From NCBI RefSeq assembly GCF_022179805.1, contig NZ_BPUO01000008.1, positions 186,001 through 250,000 of the forward strand: a stretch of DNA of 64,000 nt, in the 5' to 3' direction. This DNA comes from Cupriavidus pauculus. Its GTDB lineage: Bacteria > Pseudomonadota > Gammaproteobacteria > Burkholderiales > Burkholderiaceae. Position 1 is the stretch's first letter. The number at the start of each line of letters is the position of its first letter. A model generated the notes under the pieces. That model saw only the letters and a list, made by a program, of their open reading frames with translations, did not search any database and was not told the origin of the DNA. This document shows positions 52,127 through 61,738 of the stretch, one piece after another. The position numbers and the translations under genes were made by a program.

Positions 52127-52744
52127 ATGCCGTCCATGACGCGAAATACCCGTAACAACTCCAACGACCGTTTCCCGGGCGCCTTTGCCCCGGAAGACGA
52201 CGACGACCTGCCCAAGAGCAAGTCCCAGCGCAAGCGCGACATGACCGCGCTGCAGGATCTGGGCGTCGAGCTCGAGGCGCTGGCCAAGGACCGCCTGGCC
52301 CGCGTACCCATGCCCGAGGCCCTGTCCGACGCCATCCTGGCCGCCCGCAAGATCACCAGCCACGAAGGCAAGCGCCGCCAGATGCAGTTTGTCGGCAAGG
52401 TCATGCGTGGCCTGGACGACGACGAAGTGGCCGCCATCCGCGCCGCGCTGGACGGCTTCAAGGGCACCAGCAAGGCCGAGACGGCCAAGATGCACCTGAT
52501 CGAGCGCTGGCGCGAGCTGCTGCTGGCCGACGACGCCAACCTGACCAAGTTCCTGGGCGAACACCCGGGCCTGGACGTGCAGTCGGTACGCAACATCATC
52601 CGCAACGCGCGCAAGGAAAAGGAAATGAGCAAGCCGCCGAAGTACTACCGCGAGCTGTTCCAGGCCATCAAGGCCGCGCTCGACGCCGGCCAGCCAGACG
52701 AGCCTGCCGACAAGCCCGAGACCCCCGAGGAACCCGAAGCATGA
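52127..52744 (+). CDS. yjgA: ribosome biogenesis factor DarP/YjgA (DUF615)
   Basis: A 205-aa, highly charged cytosolic protein with the DUF615 signature '[20 protein letters not shown]', '[20 protein letters not shown]' and '[17 protein letters not shown]'. It promotes 50S ribosome assembly. Starts at 52127 and 52136 are both possible. Its stop overlaps mogA (ATGA), and it diverges from pmbA, an arrangement common in beta- and gammaproteobacteria. Confidence 0.93.
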   Translation: MPSMTRNTRNNSNDRFPGAFAPEDDDDLPKSKSQRKRDMTALQDLGVELEALAKDRLARVPMPEALSDAILAARKITSHEGKRRQMQFVGKVMRGLDDDEVAAIRAALDGFKGTSKAETAKMHLIERWRELLLADDANLTKFLGEHPGLDVQSVRNIIRNARKEKEMSKPPKYYRELFQAIKAALDAGQPDEPADKPETPEEPEA

Positions 52745-53388
52745 ATCCGCCGCTGACCGCCCCCGTCCCCCGCAATCACCCCGACGAGCTGGTGGTCGGC
52801 TTTGTTTCCATTTCTGACCGTGCCTCATCCGGCACTTACCAGGATGAAGGCATTCCAGCGCTGCGCGACTGGTTCGGCAAGACGCTGACCTCGCCGTGGC
52901 AGGCCGTGGAACGGCTGATTCCTGACGAACAGCCGCTGATTTCACGCACGCTGATCGAGCTCGTCGACGTGGCGGGCTGCGATCTGGTGCTGACCACGGG
53001 CGGCACCGGGCCGGCACGGCGCGATGTCACGCCCGAGGCCACGCTGGCCGTGGGCACCAAGGAAATGCCCGGATTCGGCGAGCAGATGCGCCAGGTGAGC
53101 CTGCACTTCGTGCCGACGGCCATCCTGTCGCGGCAGGTGGCCGTTATCCGCGAGACGCCGAGCCGGGCCGCGCTGATCGTCAACCTGCCGGGCCAGCCCA
53201 AGGCCATCCGCGAAACCCTGGAAGGCTTGCGCGACGTGGAAGGCCGCGTGATCGTCCAGGGCGTGTTTGCCGCGATGCCCTATTGCATCGACCTGATCGG
53301 CGGGCCGTATGTCGAAACGAACGAGGCCATCGTGAAGGCGTTCCGGCCGAAAAGCGCGGTCCGGCCGAAACCGGGACCGACGGTCTGA
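52741..53388 (+). CDS. mogA: molybdopterin adenylyltransferase
   Basis: A 215-aa MogA. '[20 protein letters not shown]' and '[20 protein letters not shown]' are the GTP/MPT-binding motifs, followed by '[20 protein letters not shown]' and '[16 protein letters not shown]'. It adenylylates molybdopterin before molybdenum insertion. Translationally coupled to yjgA. Confidence 0.94.
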   Translation: MNPPLTAPVPRNHPDELVVGFVSISDRASSGTYQDEGIPALRDWFGKTLTSPWQAVERLIPDEQPLISRTLIELVDVAGCDLVLTTGGTGPARRDVTPEATLAVGTKEMPGFGEQMRQVSLHFVPTAILSRQVAVIRETPSRAALIVNLPGQPKAIRETLEGLRDVEGRVIVQGVFAAMPYCIDLIGGPYVETNEAIVKAFRPKSAVRPKPGPTV

Positions 53389-53401
53389 TTGCCCTGCGGG
53401 G

Positions 53402-54283
53402 CTACTTCAGCCCCAGGTACAACCCGATCGGCACGAACACCACGGCCGCGATATTGCCCAGCAGCACGATGGACGCCACCTGGTCGGGTTCCTGCCGGTA
53501 GTGATCAGCCACGAGGAAATTCAGCACCGCCGGCGGCAGTGACGCGAACACGAACAGCAGCCCGCGTTGCAGGTCGGTCATCGGCACCCACCACGCCAGC
53601 AGCAGCGCCACGGCGATACCGGCCAGCGGGCAGACCACCGCGCCCAGCACGCCCATGCCCCAGTTGCGCAGGCTCACGTCCTTCATGCGCACGCCCAGCG
53701 CGAACAGCATCAGCGGCACCGTGGAATCGCCCAGCAGCTTGATCGATTCATAAACCGGATCGGGCAGCGAAAAGACCGGCCGCGCCAGCGACAGCGCCAC
53801 GCCCACCACGGTAGCCAGCACCATCGGATTGCGCGCGATCTGCGCCATCGACGCATGGCGGTTGACGATTTTCATCCCGATGGTGAAATGCATCAGGTTC
53901 GATGCCGCGAACAGCGCCACGGCCGGCGCCAGCCCTACCTGGCCAAACGCGAAGACCGACAGCGGCAAGCCCATGTTGCCGCTGTTGTTAAACATCATCG
54001 GCGGCACGAAGGTGCGGGGGTTGGCGTTGCTCACGCGCGCCACGACCCAGGCCAGGATGCCCGAGCCGATCACCACGGCGATGGCGCAGGCCAGCAGCAC
54101 CAGATGGTCCGCCAGCACGAAATCCTTGCTGATGAAGGCCGACACCACTAGTAGCGGCGCGATCACTTCCAGCATCGCCTTGTTGATACCCGCCATGTCG
54201 GGATGGGCGCGCCGCCCGTATATCCACCCGATCAGGATGATCAGGATGACGGGCGTGATGATCGATACGATGCGCGTGAACAT
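53402..54283 (-). CDS. AEC-family auxin-efflux-carrier-like permease
   Basis: A 293-aa protein with about ten transmembrane helices, from ATG 54283. 'PMMFNNSGNMGLPLSVFAFG' is the characteristic broken-helix motif of AEC carriers, mirrored by the repeat near the C-terminus ('FASLPPAVLNFLVADHY'). The substrate is unknown; relatives move malate, malonate or other organic anions. Converges on mogA. Confidence 0.9.
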   Translation of the reverse strand: MFTRIVSIITPVILIILIGWIYGRRAHPDMAGINKAMLEVIAPLLVVSAFISKDFVLADHLVLLACAIAVVIGSGILAWVVARVSNANPRTFVPPMMFNNSGNMGLPLSVFAFGQVGLAPAVALFAASNLMHFTIGMKIVNRHASMAQIARNPMVLATVVGVALSLARPVFSLPDPVYESIKLLGDSTVPLMLFALGVRMKDVSLRNWGMGVLGAVVCPLAGIAVALLLAWWVPMTDLQRGLLFVFASLPPAVLNFLVADHYRQEPDQVASIVLLGNIAAVVFVPIGLYLGLK

Positions 54284-54361
54284 GGGGCGGCGGGTGACAG
54301 ACACGGGCGGCACGGCCGGCCCCTGCTGGAACCCGCCCGCCGGGATGGTTCTCTTCGCGGG

Positions 54362-55009
54362 TTACGCGGCCGGAGCGGCGGGGGCTTCCGGTGCTGCCGG
54401 AGTTGCCGTTGCAGCTGCCGGGAACGACGCGGCCGCCTCGGCCTGCGTCTTGATGAAGTGCTGGCGGTAGTAGCGCAGTTCTTCGACCGATTCCAGGATG
54501 TCGGCCAGCGCCGTATGCAGCTGGCGCTTATGGAAACCCTTGTGGATGGCCGGCTCCCAGCGCTTGCACAGTTCCTTCAGCGTCGAGACGTCGAGGTTGC
54601 GGTAGTGGAAGAACGCCTCGAGCTTGGGCATGTAGCGGGCCATGAAGCGGCGGTCCTGGCAGATCGAATTGCCGCACATCGGCGACTTGCTGGCCGGTAC
54701 CCAGCGCTTCAGGAAGGCGATCAGCTCGGCCTCGGCCTGGGCTTCGGTCAGCGTGGACGCCTTGACCTTGTCGATCAGGCCCGAACGGCCGTGCGTGCCC
54801 TTGTTCCAGTTGTCCATGCCGTCCAGCACCGCGTCGGACTGATGGATCACCAGCACGGGGCCTTCGGCCAGGATATTGAGTTCGGAGTCGGTCACCACCA
54901 CCGCCACCTCGATGATGCGGTCGGTGTCCGGCTGCAGCCCGGTCATCTCCATATCCAGCCAGACGAGGTTGTTTTCACTTTTTACGGAGGATGCGGCGGG
55001 ACTTGTCAT
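54362..55009 (-). CDS. orn: oligoribonuclease
   Basis: A 215-aa DEDDh exonuclease: '[20 protein letters not shown]' (first Asp-Glu), '[20 protein letters not shown]' and '[20 protein letters not shown]' (final His/Asp). It degrades di- to pentanucleotides, including the pGpG made from c-di-GMP. A 30-residue Ala/Pro-rich tail extends it beyond the usual 180 residues. Divergent from the M48 protease gene. Confidence 0.94.
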   Translation of the reverse strand: MTSPAASSVKSENNLVWLDMEMTGLQPDTDRIIEVAVVVTDSELNILAEGPVLVIHQSDAVLDGMDNWNKGTHGRSGLIDKVKASTLTEAQAEAELIAFLKRWVPASKSPMCGNSICQDRRFMARYMPKLEAFFHYRNLDVSTLKELCKRWEPAIHKGFHKRQLHTALADILESVEELRYYRQHFIKTQAEAAASFPAAATATPAAPEAPAAPAA

Positions 55010-55172
55010 CTGGCGGTACGGCTCGATATGGAATTCGGAGGAAATCGCCCAGCAAACGGCGGGTGGGCCGGGGCGAACAATTTATAATTCTCGCATATCT
55101 GCCCCGGATGGCATGTGGCGCACCTTCGGCTTTTCCGTTGCTGCGCCGCGCCATCGCCAACAAGGCTTGCCG

Positions 55173-56423
55173 ATGTTCACGCTTATCTTTCTTGCCGCCC
55201 TGGTCATCATGGTGTTGACCAAACTCTGGCTCGCCTCGCGCCAGATCCGCCATGTGGCGCGCCATCGCGGCGCGGTGCCCGAGCGGTTTGCCGACACCAT
55301 CACGCTCGCCGCGCACCAGAAGGCGGCCGACTACACTGTGGCCCGCACCCGCCTTTCCATGCTCGAAGTGATGACCGGCGCCGCCGTGCTGATCGGCTTC
55401 ACGATGCTGGGCGGCCTGCACGCGCTGAACCAGTTCTGGCTTCATGTCTTCGACGGCGGCGGCTACTCCTACGGCGTGGCGCTGATCGCCAGCGTGGCGG
55501 TGATCGGCGGGCTGTTCGACCTGCCCTTCTCGCTCTACGGCCAGTTCGTGATCGAGGAACGCTTCGGCTTCAACAAGATGACGCTCGGACTGTGGCTGGC
55601 CGACCTGGCCAAGATGGCGCTGGTGGCCTGCGTGCTGGGCCTGCCGCTGCTGCTGGCCGTGCTGTGGCTGATGGACCGTGCCGGCAGCTTCTGGTGGCTG
55701 TACACCTGGCTCCTATGGGTGGGTTTCAGCCTGCTGCTGCAGGTGATCGTGCCAACCTACATCGCCCCGCTGTTCAACAAGTTCGAGCCGCTGGCCGATG
55801 AGTCCCTGCGCGAGCGCATCGAGGCGCTGCTGCGCAAGTGCGGCTTTGCAAGCAAGGGCCTGTTCGTGATGGATGGCAGCAAGCGCAGCGCGCACGGCAA
55901 CGCCTATTTCACCGGCTTTGGCGCGGCCAAGCGCATCGTGTTCTTCGACACGCTGCTGGCGCGCTTGGATGGCGAGGAAGTGGAAGCGGTTCTGGCCCAC
56001 GAACTGGGCCACTTCAAGCGCCGCCACGTGGCCAAGATGATCGCGGTCACGTTCGCGCTGTCGCTGGTCTTCCTGGCCGTGCTGGGCTGGCTGGCCACGC
56101 GCGAATGGTTCTTCACGGGCCTGGGCGTGCTGCCCAACTTCAACGCCAGCAACCACGCGCTGGCCCTGGTGCTGTTCTTCCTGGCGCTGCCCGTGTTCAC
56201 GTTCATTCTGGGCCCGCTGGCCAGCCAGTCGTCGCGCAAGCATGAATTCGAAGCGGACGAATTTGCCGCCCACCAGACCAATGCGGGCCATCTGGTGTCC
56301 GCGCTGGTCAAGCTCTACAAAGACAACGCCTCCACCTTGACGCCCGACCCGATCTATAGCGCCTTCTACTACTCGCATCCGCCCGCAGCCCAGCGGATCG
56401 ACCGCCTGCTGGCGCACGCATGA
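55173..56423 (+). CDS. M48 (Ste24/HtpX-like) membrane metalloprotease
   Basis: A 416-aa protein started at ATG 55173. Zinc motif '[13 protein letters not shown]' (HExxH) with downstream '[17 protein letters not shown]' providing the third ligand, surrounded by several membrane helices and '[20 protein letters not shown]', typical of CAAX-prenyl-protease-1-like enzymes. In bacteria it is likely involved in membrane protein quality control. The stop overlaps rsgA (ATGA). Confidence 0.93.
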   Translation: MFTLIFLAALVIMVLTKLWLASRQIRHVARHRGAVPERFADTITLAAHQKAADYTVARTRLSMLEVMTGAAVLIGFTMLGGLHALNQFWLHVFDGGGYSYGVALIASVAVIGGLFDLPFSLYGQFVIEERFGFNKMTLGLWLADLAKMALVACVLGLPLLLAVLWLMDRAGSFWWLYTWLLWVGFSLLLQVIVPTYIAPLFNKFEPLADESLRERIEALLRKCGFASKGLFVMDGSKRSAHGNAYFTGFGAAKRIVFFDTLLARLDGEEVEAVLAHELGHFKRRHVAKMIAVTFALSLVFLAVLGWLATREWFFTGLGVLPNFNASNHALALVLFFLALPVFTFILGPLASQSSRKHEFEADEFAAHQTNAGHLVSALVKLYKDNASTLTPDPIYSAFYYSHPPAAQRIDRLLAHA

Positions 56424-57397
56424 ACCGCAGCGCACGCCATCACAATGCCGGCAAGGGTGCTGGCCGGGGCAATGGAGCCGATTCGGAATCCGCACTGATC
56501 GTCGCCGCACATGGCCGCCACTACGTGGTGGAACGCAGCGATGGCTCGCACCTGCATGCGTTCCCGCGCGGCAAGAAGAGCGACGCGGCCGTGGGCGACC
56601 GCGTCTGCATCGAGCTTGCCTCGGCCGACCAGGGTGTGATCACCGGCATCGACCCGCGCAAGAACCTGCTCCACCGGTCCGACCAGTTCAAGTCGAAGCT
56701 GCTGGCGGCCAATATCGACCAGGTCATCATCGTGCTGGCCACCGAGCCGAGCTTCTCGGAAGACCTGCTGGGCCGCGCGCTGGTGTCGGCCGAGGCGCTG
56801 GAAATCCGCCCGCTGGTGATCCTGAACAAGATCGACCTGACCGAGCGGCTCGAAGACGCGCGCCGCCGCCTGAAGCTCTACCAGGACCTTGGCTACGACA
56901 CGCTGGATCTTTCGGTGCACGGCCGCCCCGACGAGGCGCTGGCCGCGCTGCAGCCGCGCACGGCGGGCGTGTCCAGCATCATGATCGGGCAGTCGGGCAT
57001 GGGCAAATCGTCGCTGCTGAACCTGCTGATTCCAGGTGTGGAAGCGCAGACGCGCGAGATTTCCGCGAAGCTGGATTCGGGCAAGCACACCACCACGTTC
57101 ACGCGTCTCTATCACCTGCCGGCGCAGTGGGCCGTGGTGGACGGAAAGCCTGGCTACCTGATCGATTCGCCGGGCTTCCAGGAATTCGGCCTGCACCACC
57201 TGAGCGAAGGCATGCTGGAGCGCGCGTTTCCTGAGTTCCGGCAGCGCCTGACCGAATGCCGGTTCTACAACTGCCATCACATCAACGAGCCGGGCTGCGG
57301 CGTGCTGTCGGCCATCGACGCCGGCGCGATCTCGCCGCGCCGCCATCAGCTTTACACCCAGTTGCTGCACGAATCGCGGCAGCAAAAGCCGTGGTAA
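56420..57397 (+). CDS. rsgA: ribosome small-subunit GTPase A
   Basis: A 325-aa circularly permuted GTPase: G4 'LVILNKIDL' comes before G1 '[15 protein letters not shown]' and G3 '[10 protein letters not shown]', with an N-terminal OB fold and a C-terminal zinc finger ('[16 protein letters not shown]'). It checks late 30S maturation. Coupled to the M48 gene and followed after 32 bases by a DUF2007 gene. Confidence 0.96.
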   Translation: MNRSARHHNAGKGAGRGNGADSESALIVAAHGRHYVVERSDGSHLHAFPRGKKSDAAVGDRVCIELASADQGVITGIDPRKNLLHRSDQFKSKLLAANIDQVIIVLATEPSFSEDLLGRALVSAEALEIRPLVILNKIDLTERLEDARRRLKLYQDLGYDTLDLSVHGRPDEALAALQPRTAGVSSIMIGQSGMGKSSLLNLLIPGVEAQTREISAKLDSGKHTTTFTRLYHLPAQWAVVDGKPGYLIDSPGFQEFGLHHLSEGMLERAFPEFRQRLTECRFYNCHHINEPGCGVLSAIDAGAISPRRHQLYTQLLHESRQQKPW

Positions 57398-57429
57398 GTT
57401 AGGCGCACTACTGGCTTGTCGCGCCGATC

Positions 57430-57735
57430 ATGAAACTGCTGCTGAGGACGCCATCGCTGGTCCATGCCGCGCACTGCGAAAACCTGCTGCGCGCCGCGGG
57501 CATCGGCGCCGAGGTCCGCAATACGTGGCTGGCAGGCGCGGCCGGCGACATCCCGCTCAACGAGAGCGCGCCGCAGGTGTGGATCGTGAACGATGGGGAT
57601 GAGGCCGAGGCATGGGCCGTGCTGAAAGCGGCCGCGAATCCTTCGCCGGGGCCCCGCTGGCAGTGCCGTCAGTGCGGGGAATGGCACGAGGCGCAGTTCG
57701 CCGCGTGCTGGCACTGCGGGAAGAACGCTGATTGA
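57430..57735 (+). CDS. DUF2007 protein with C-terminal zinc ribbon
   Basis: A 101-aa protein. The N-terminal half ('LVHAAHCENLLRAAGIGAEV', 'PQVWIVNDGDEAEAWAVL') is a DUF2007/signal-transducing-PII-like ferredoxin fold. The C-terminal part has two CxxC pairs ('WQCRQCGEWH...CWHCGK') that form a zinc ribbon. Probably co-transcribed with rsgA. Function is unknown; related proteins are proposed to sense stress or bind partner proteins. Confidence 0.85.
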   Translation: MKLLLRTPSLVHAAHCENLLRAAGIGAEVRNTWLAGAAGDIPLNESAPQVWIVNDGDEAEAWAVLKAAANPSPGPRWQCRQCGEWHEAQFAACWHCGKNAD

Positions 57736-57740
57736 AGACC

Positions 57741-57872
57741 TGCTCCCCTCTCCCGCGTGCGGGAGAGGGGTTGGGGGTGAGGGCCAGCGGCTCAATCCAC
57801 GACGAATCGCAATTTGAACCGCTGGGCCCTCACCCCCGCCCCTCTCCCATTGCATGGGAGAGGGGAGCAAAC
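57741..57872. repeat. interspersed palindromic repeat, long composite copy
   Basis: Left hairpin 'ctcccctctcccgcg/tgcgggagagggg', then 'ttgggggtgagggccagcgg', a centre with 'cgcaatttgaaccgct', 'gccctcacccccgcc', and a right hairpin 'cctctcccat/tgcatgggagagg' plus 'gagcaaac'. It matches the copy at 1561-1697 across its length, so it is a mobile or formerly mobile unit rather than a chance hairpin. Confidence 0.85.
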
Positions 57873-57893
57873 CGAGCGGGGTGCGAAAAATCC

Positions 57894-58871
57894 TCAGCCC
57901 ACCCACAGCGCCAGCGAGATCATCGCCAGCAGCAGCATCCACAGGATCACGGCGCGCCAGACCAGGCCCACCGCCGACTGCAGCGTGCGGACACCGGGGT
58001 CCGCGCCGTACTCGGGCGGCACCGGGTCGGCATCGCCCATGCCGGGTGCGTAGTCCACGCCGGCCAGGCTGGTGCGCAGCATGACGCTGGAATCCTCTTC
58101 CGCCAGGGGCTGGCCCAGCCGCACGCCCAGCGCGCCGCCGCCACTGGCCAGCAAGATACCGTTCACCGCATCGTTCCACTTGCGCGCGTGATTGCGCCAC
58201 GCATAGACCGCGTCCTCGAAATTGCCGACGATGGCAAACCCGATCGACGTCAGCCGCGACGGAATCCAGTCCAGCAGATAGAAGGCCCGCGCCGCGAAGC
58301 GGCCCAGTGCCGGGCTGCGCTCGTTGGACGGCAGGTTCCACTGGCGATTCAGGAATTCGGCCGTGCGGTACAGCACCACACCGCCTGGCCCGATCGGCAC
58401 CAGGAACCAGAAGAACACCCCGAACACATGCCGGTGCACCGCCACGATGGCGGCTTCCAGCGTATGCCGCACGATCTCGCTGACCGGCATCTCCAACGTG
58501 TCGAGGCCCGTCCATTCATGCAGCAGCGTGCGCGCCGTATGCAGGTCGTCGCGGTTCAGCGCCTCGTGGATATCGGTGAAGTAGTGGCTGAACTGCCGGA
58601 AACCCAGCGTCAGGTAGAGCAGCAGGACGTTCCAGACCAGCGTCAGGGCGACGCTGATCGACGCCAGCAGATAGTGGACGACCACCGCTGCCAGCGTCAG
58701 TGGCAGTACAACGGTCAACCAGGCCAGCGCGGCATCGCGCGGCCGGCCGGTATCGAATGCATGTTCGGCCCGGTCACCCAGCACACGCACGATGTCGGTG
58801 ATGGGGTTGTTCCGGCCGAGCGCACGGAATTGTTCGGCAATCAGCGCCAGGAGAATGGATACGAAGGTCAT
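57894..58871 (-). CDS. CobD/CbiB- or AmpE-like membrane protein
   Basis: A 325-aa inner-membrane protein with 'MTFVSILLALIAEQFRALGR' and 'EWTGLDTLEMPVSEIVRHTL', the pattern of the CobD/CbiB-related family in betaproteobacteria, and 'YLLDWIPSRLTSIGFAIVGN'. True CobD makes adenosylcobinamide; no other cobalamin gene adjoins here, so this paralogue probably has another, unknown role. Confidence 0.8.
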   Translation of the reverse strand: MTFVSILLALIAEQFRALGRNNPITDIVRVLGDRAEHAFDTGRPRDAALAWLTVVLPLTLAAVVVHYLLASISVALTLVWNVLLLYLTLGFRQFSHYFTDIHEALNRDDLHTARTLLHEWTGLDTLEMPVSEIVRHTLEAAIVAVHRHVFGVFFWFLVPIGPGGVVLYRTAEFLNRQWNLPSNERSPALGRFAARAFYLLDWIPSRLTSIGFAIVGNFEDAVYAWRNHARKWNDAVNGILLASGGGALGVRLGQPLAEEDSSVMLRTSLAGVDYAPGMGDADPVPPEYGADPGVRTLQSAVGLVWRAVILWMLLLAMISLALWVG

Positions 58872-59002
58872 CGCGTGACGATTAATCGGCGCGCGGCGAT
58901 GTGCCGCGCCGGTCGCATGGCGGATAGCCAGACGATAGCATAGCGGCAAGATGTCCAAGTACCTGTAAGCACTCGTTACGGGTAAACCAATGACCGATCC
59001 AA

Positions 59003-59038
59003 CACAAATGCCCGCCAGGGGGTGGCAGGCATTTGTGC
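59003..59038 (-). terminator. stem-loop after the pirin gene
   Basis: CACAAATGCCTGCCA...TGGCGGGCATTTGTG on the minus strand starts about 12 bases after the pirin stop. No long T-run follows, so termination strength is unsure. Confidence 0.55.
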
Positions 59039-59049
59039 GGCTGCGATGG

Positions 59050-59751
59050 TCATGCCGGCAGGTCGAACACCAGCACTTCGGCGTCGGCGCCCTTGGACAG
59101 ATCCACGGTACCCACGTCCTCAAGCTTGGCGGCGTCGCCGGTTTCCAGCACCTGGCCGTTGATGCTGACCCCGCCACGTGCCACATACACATAGGCCTTG
59201 CGACCCGGCTGCAGCGCCAGCGATGCAGTCTCATCGCCGTCGATCAGGCCAGCAAACAGGCGCACGTCCTGGTGAATCACGACCGATCCCTCGGCACCAT
59301 CCCGGCTGCCTACCAGGCGCAGGCGGCCCCGCTTGTCAGCGGCGTCGAAGCGCTTTTCCTCGTAGCCGGGCTCGATACCCTGCTGGTCCGGCACGATCCA
59401 GATCTGCAGGAAGTGCGTCGTGTCATTGGCCGCGTGGTTGTATTCGGAGTGGCGCACGCCGGTGCCGGCGCTCATGCGCTGCACGTCACCCGGGCGGATC
59501 ACGCTGCCGTTGCCCATGCTGTCCTTGTGCGCCAGCTCGCCTTCCAGCACATAGCTGATGATTTCCATGTCGCGGTGGCCATGGGTACCAAAGCCCATGC
59601 CGGGCGCCACGCGGTCCTCATTGATCACACGCAGCGGGCCAAACTGGATATGGCGCGGGTCGTAGTAATCGGCAAACGAGAAGCTGTGATACGACTTGAG
59701 CCAACCATGGTCCGCAAAACCGCGTTCTTCTGACTTACGGATTTCAATCAT
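59050..59751 (-). CDS. pirin family protein
   Basis: A 233-aa bicupin. 'FADYYDPRHIQFGPLRVINE', 'GFGTHGHRDMEIISYVLEGE' and 'VQRMSAGTGVRHSEYN' carry the metal-binding histidines (H-x-H...H) of the N-terminal cupin. Some pirins have quercetin dioxygenase activity (YhhW) and others are redox sensors. Divergently transcribed from a LysR regulator, its probable controller. Confidence 0.93.
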   Translation of the reverse strand: MIEIRKSEERGFADHGWLKSYHSFSFADYYDPRHIQFGPLRVINEDRVAPGMGFGTHGHRDMEIISYVLEGELAHKDSMGNGSVIRPGDVQRMSAGTGVRHSEYNHAANDTTHFLQIWIVPDQQGIEPGYEEKRFDAADKRGRLRLVGSRDGAEGSVVIHQDVRLFAGLIDGDETASLALQPGRKAYVYVARGGVSINGQVLETGDAAKLEDVGTVDLSKGADAEVLVFDLPA

Positions 59752-59895
59752 TTTGATGGCCCTCCTTGTGGCCTGGAATCAGACCCTGCGGCTCTTTGCT
59801 GCGGGGTCGGCGGCGTTTCGATGCTAGGCAGTTTAGGGGAGCGGGAGTATATTGGCGGGCACCGCGTTAGAAGCAGTTGTTCAGAAATTCTGAAT

Positions 59896-60828
59896 ATGCC
59901 CCTGTCACTCGAATCCCTCGAAGTCCTTGACGCCATCGAGCGCAAGGGAAGTTTTGCCGCCGCCGCCCACGAAATGGGCAAGGTGCCCTCGGCCCTGACC
60001 TATGTCGTCCGCAAGCTCGAGGAAGACCTCGACGTGCTGCTGTTCGACCGCCGGCGCCACCGCGCCGAGCTGACCCCCGCCGGTCGCGCCCTGCTGGACG
60101 AGGGGCGCCACCTGCTGCACGCGGCCGACGACTTGGCGCGGCGCGTCAAGCGCCTGGCCACGGGCTGGGAAGCCAACCTGAACATCGCCGTTGATGACCT
60201 GATCAACTTCCGCGCGCTGATGCCCGTGATCCAGGACTTCTATGCCGAGAACACCGCCACGCGGCTGCGCTTCTCGAAGGAAGTGCTGGGCGGCACCTGG
60301 GATGCGCTGGTCAGCAACCGCGCCGACATGATCATCGGCGGCGCCTACGAACTGCCCAGCACGCAAGGTTTCCAGGTGCGGCCGCTGGGTACGATCCCGT
60401 TCGTGTTCGCGGTGGCTGCCCACCATCCGCTGGCCACCGAGGAAGGTCCGCTGACGACGATCCAGATCGCCAAGCACCGCATCGTGGCCGTCGGCGATAC
60501 GTCGCGCAACCTGCCCGCCCGTACCCACGGCGTGCTGGCCGGCCAGGACGTACTGGTGGTGCCCACCATGCGCGACAAGCTCGAAGCGCAGATCCGCGGC
60601 CTGGGCTGCGGCTGGCTGCCGGCCCCGATGGCGCAGCCCCATATCGAAAGCGGCATCCTGCAGGTACGCGAGACGGTGGAAGTGCGCGCGCCCGGCACGT
60701 TCAAGGCCGCGTGGCGAACCAACACGCGCGGCAAGGCGCTGCAGTGGTGGGCCAGCAAGCTCGAGGATCCGCGTCTGGCGCAGGCGTTGATGCAGCAGGC
60801 TCCCCAGCAACTGGAGTCGTTCGAGTAA
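59896..60828 (+). CDS. LysR-family transcriptional regulator
   Basis: A 310-aa protein from ATG 59896 ('MPLSLESLEVLDAIERKGSF'). The winged helix-turn-helix ('AAAAHEMGKVPSALTYVVRK') is at 20-45 and the periplasmic-binding-like effector domain follows from about residue 90 ('LNIAVDDLINFRALMPVIQD'). It is close to the regulators beside pirin genes, and the 144-base divergent region would hold the operator. It ends 9 bases before gluQ. Confidence 0.93.
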   Translation: MPLSLESLEVLDAIERKGSFAAAAHEMGKVPSALTYVVRKLEEDLDVLLFDRRRHRAELTPAGRALLDEGRHLLHAADDLARRVKRLATGWEANLNIAVDDLINFRALMPVIQDFYAENTATRLRFSKEVLGGTWDALVSNRADMIIGGAYELPSTQGFQVRPLGTIPFVFAVAAHHPLATEEGPLTTIQIAKHRIVAVGDTSRNLPARTHGVLAGQDVLVVPTMRDKLEAQIRGLGCGWLPAPMAQPHIESGILQVRETVEVRAPGTFKAAWRTNTRGKALQWWASKLEDPRLAQALMQQAPQQLESFE

Positions 60829-60837
60829 CAGCCCCGC

Positions 60838-61725
60838 ATGCCGCAACGCTACCGGGGGCGTTTCGCCCCCTCCCCGACCGGCCCCCTGCATCTCGGTTCC
60901 CTGGTCACGGCGCTGGCCAGCTGGCTCGACGCCCGCGCCCATGGCGGCGACTGGCTCGTGCGCATCGAAGACATCGACTATCCGCGTTGCGTGAAGGACG
61001 CTGACGTCGGCATCGTGCGCACGCTGGAAGCCCTGGGCCTGCATCCCGACGAGCCGCCGGTCTGGCAAAGCCGCCGTGAATCGCTATATGCCGATGCGCT
61101 GCGCCGGCTCGATGCGGCCGGCAACCTGTACCCGTGCGGCTGCTCGCGCAAGGAAATCGCCGATTCGCTGGTGCACGTGCGCGAGCGGCACCAGACGCTG
61201 GGCTACCCGGGCACCTGCCGAACCGGCCTGCACGGCAAGCTGCCGCGCGCCTGGCGCGTGCGCGTGCCCGACGGCCCGGCCGCCACCATCTGCTTTGAAG
61301 ATCGCTGGCAGCAGCGCCAGTGCCAGGATCTGGAAACCGAACTCGGTGATTTCGTACTGCGCCGCGCCGACGGGCTATGGGCCTATCAGCTGGCCGTGGT
61401 AGTCGATGACGCCGAACAAGGCATCACGCATATCGTGCGCGGCGCCGACCTGCTCGACTCCACGCCGCGCCAGATCCATCTGCAGCATCTGCTGGGCCTG
61501 CCCACGCCGTCGTACCTGCACGTGCCCGTCGTGGTCAACGCGGTTGGCGAAAAACTAAGCAAGCAGAGTGGCGCGCTGGCGTTGGACACGAACGAGCCCC
61601 TGCACGCGCTGCGGCAAGCCGGTGCGCACCTGGGTATCGTGAATGGGGAGGCGTCCGCCGCCACCTGGCTGGAGGCGGCAACGGAGCAGTGGGCGAGTCA
61701 GTGGCTGATGCCTGGTCGCCCGTAG
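60838..61725 (+). CDS. gluQ: glutamyl-Q tRNA(Asp) synthetase
   Basis: A 295-aa truncated GluRS paralogue. '[20 protein letters not shown]' has the HIGH-like motif, '[10 protein letters not shown]' the KMSKS-like motif, and '[10 protein letters not shown]' part of the zinc site. It lacks the anticodon-binding half, as GluQ does, and attaches glutamate to queuosine in tRNA-Asp. Confidence 0.95.
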   Translation: MPQRYRGRFAPSPTGPLHLGSLVTALASWLDARAHGGDWLVRIEDIDYPRCVKDADVGIVRTLEALGLHPDEPPVWQSRRESLYADALRRLDAAGNLYPCGCSRKEIADSLVHVRERHQTLGYPGTCRTGLHGKLPRAWRVRVPDGPAATICFEDRWQQRQCQDLETELGDFVLRRADGLWAYQLAVVVDDAEQGITHIVRGADLLDSTPRQIHLQHLLGLPTPSYLHVPVVVNAVGEKLSKQSGALALDTNEPLHALRQAGAHLGIVNGEASAATWLEAATEQWASQWLMPGRP

Positions 61726-61738
61726 AGAACTACAAGAA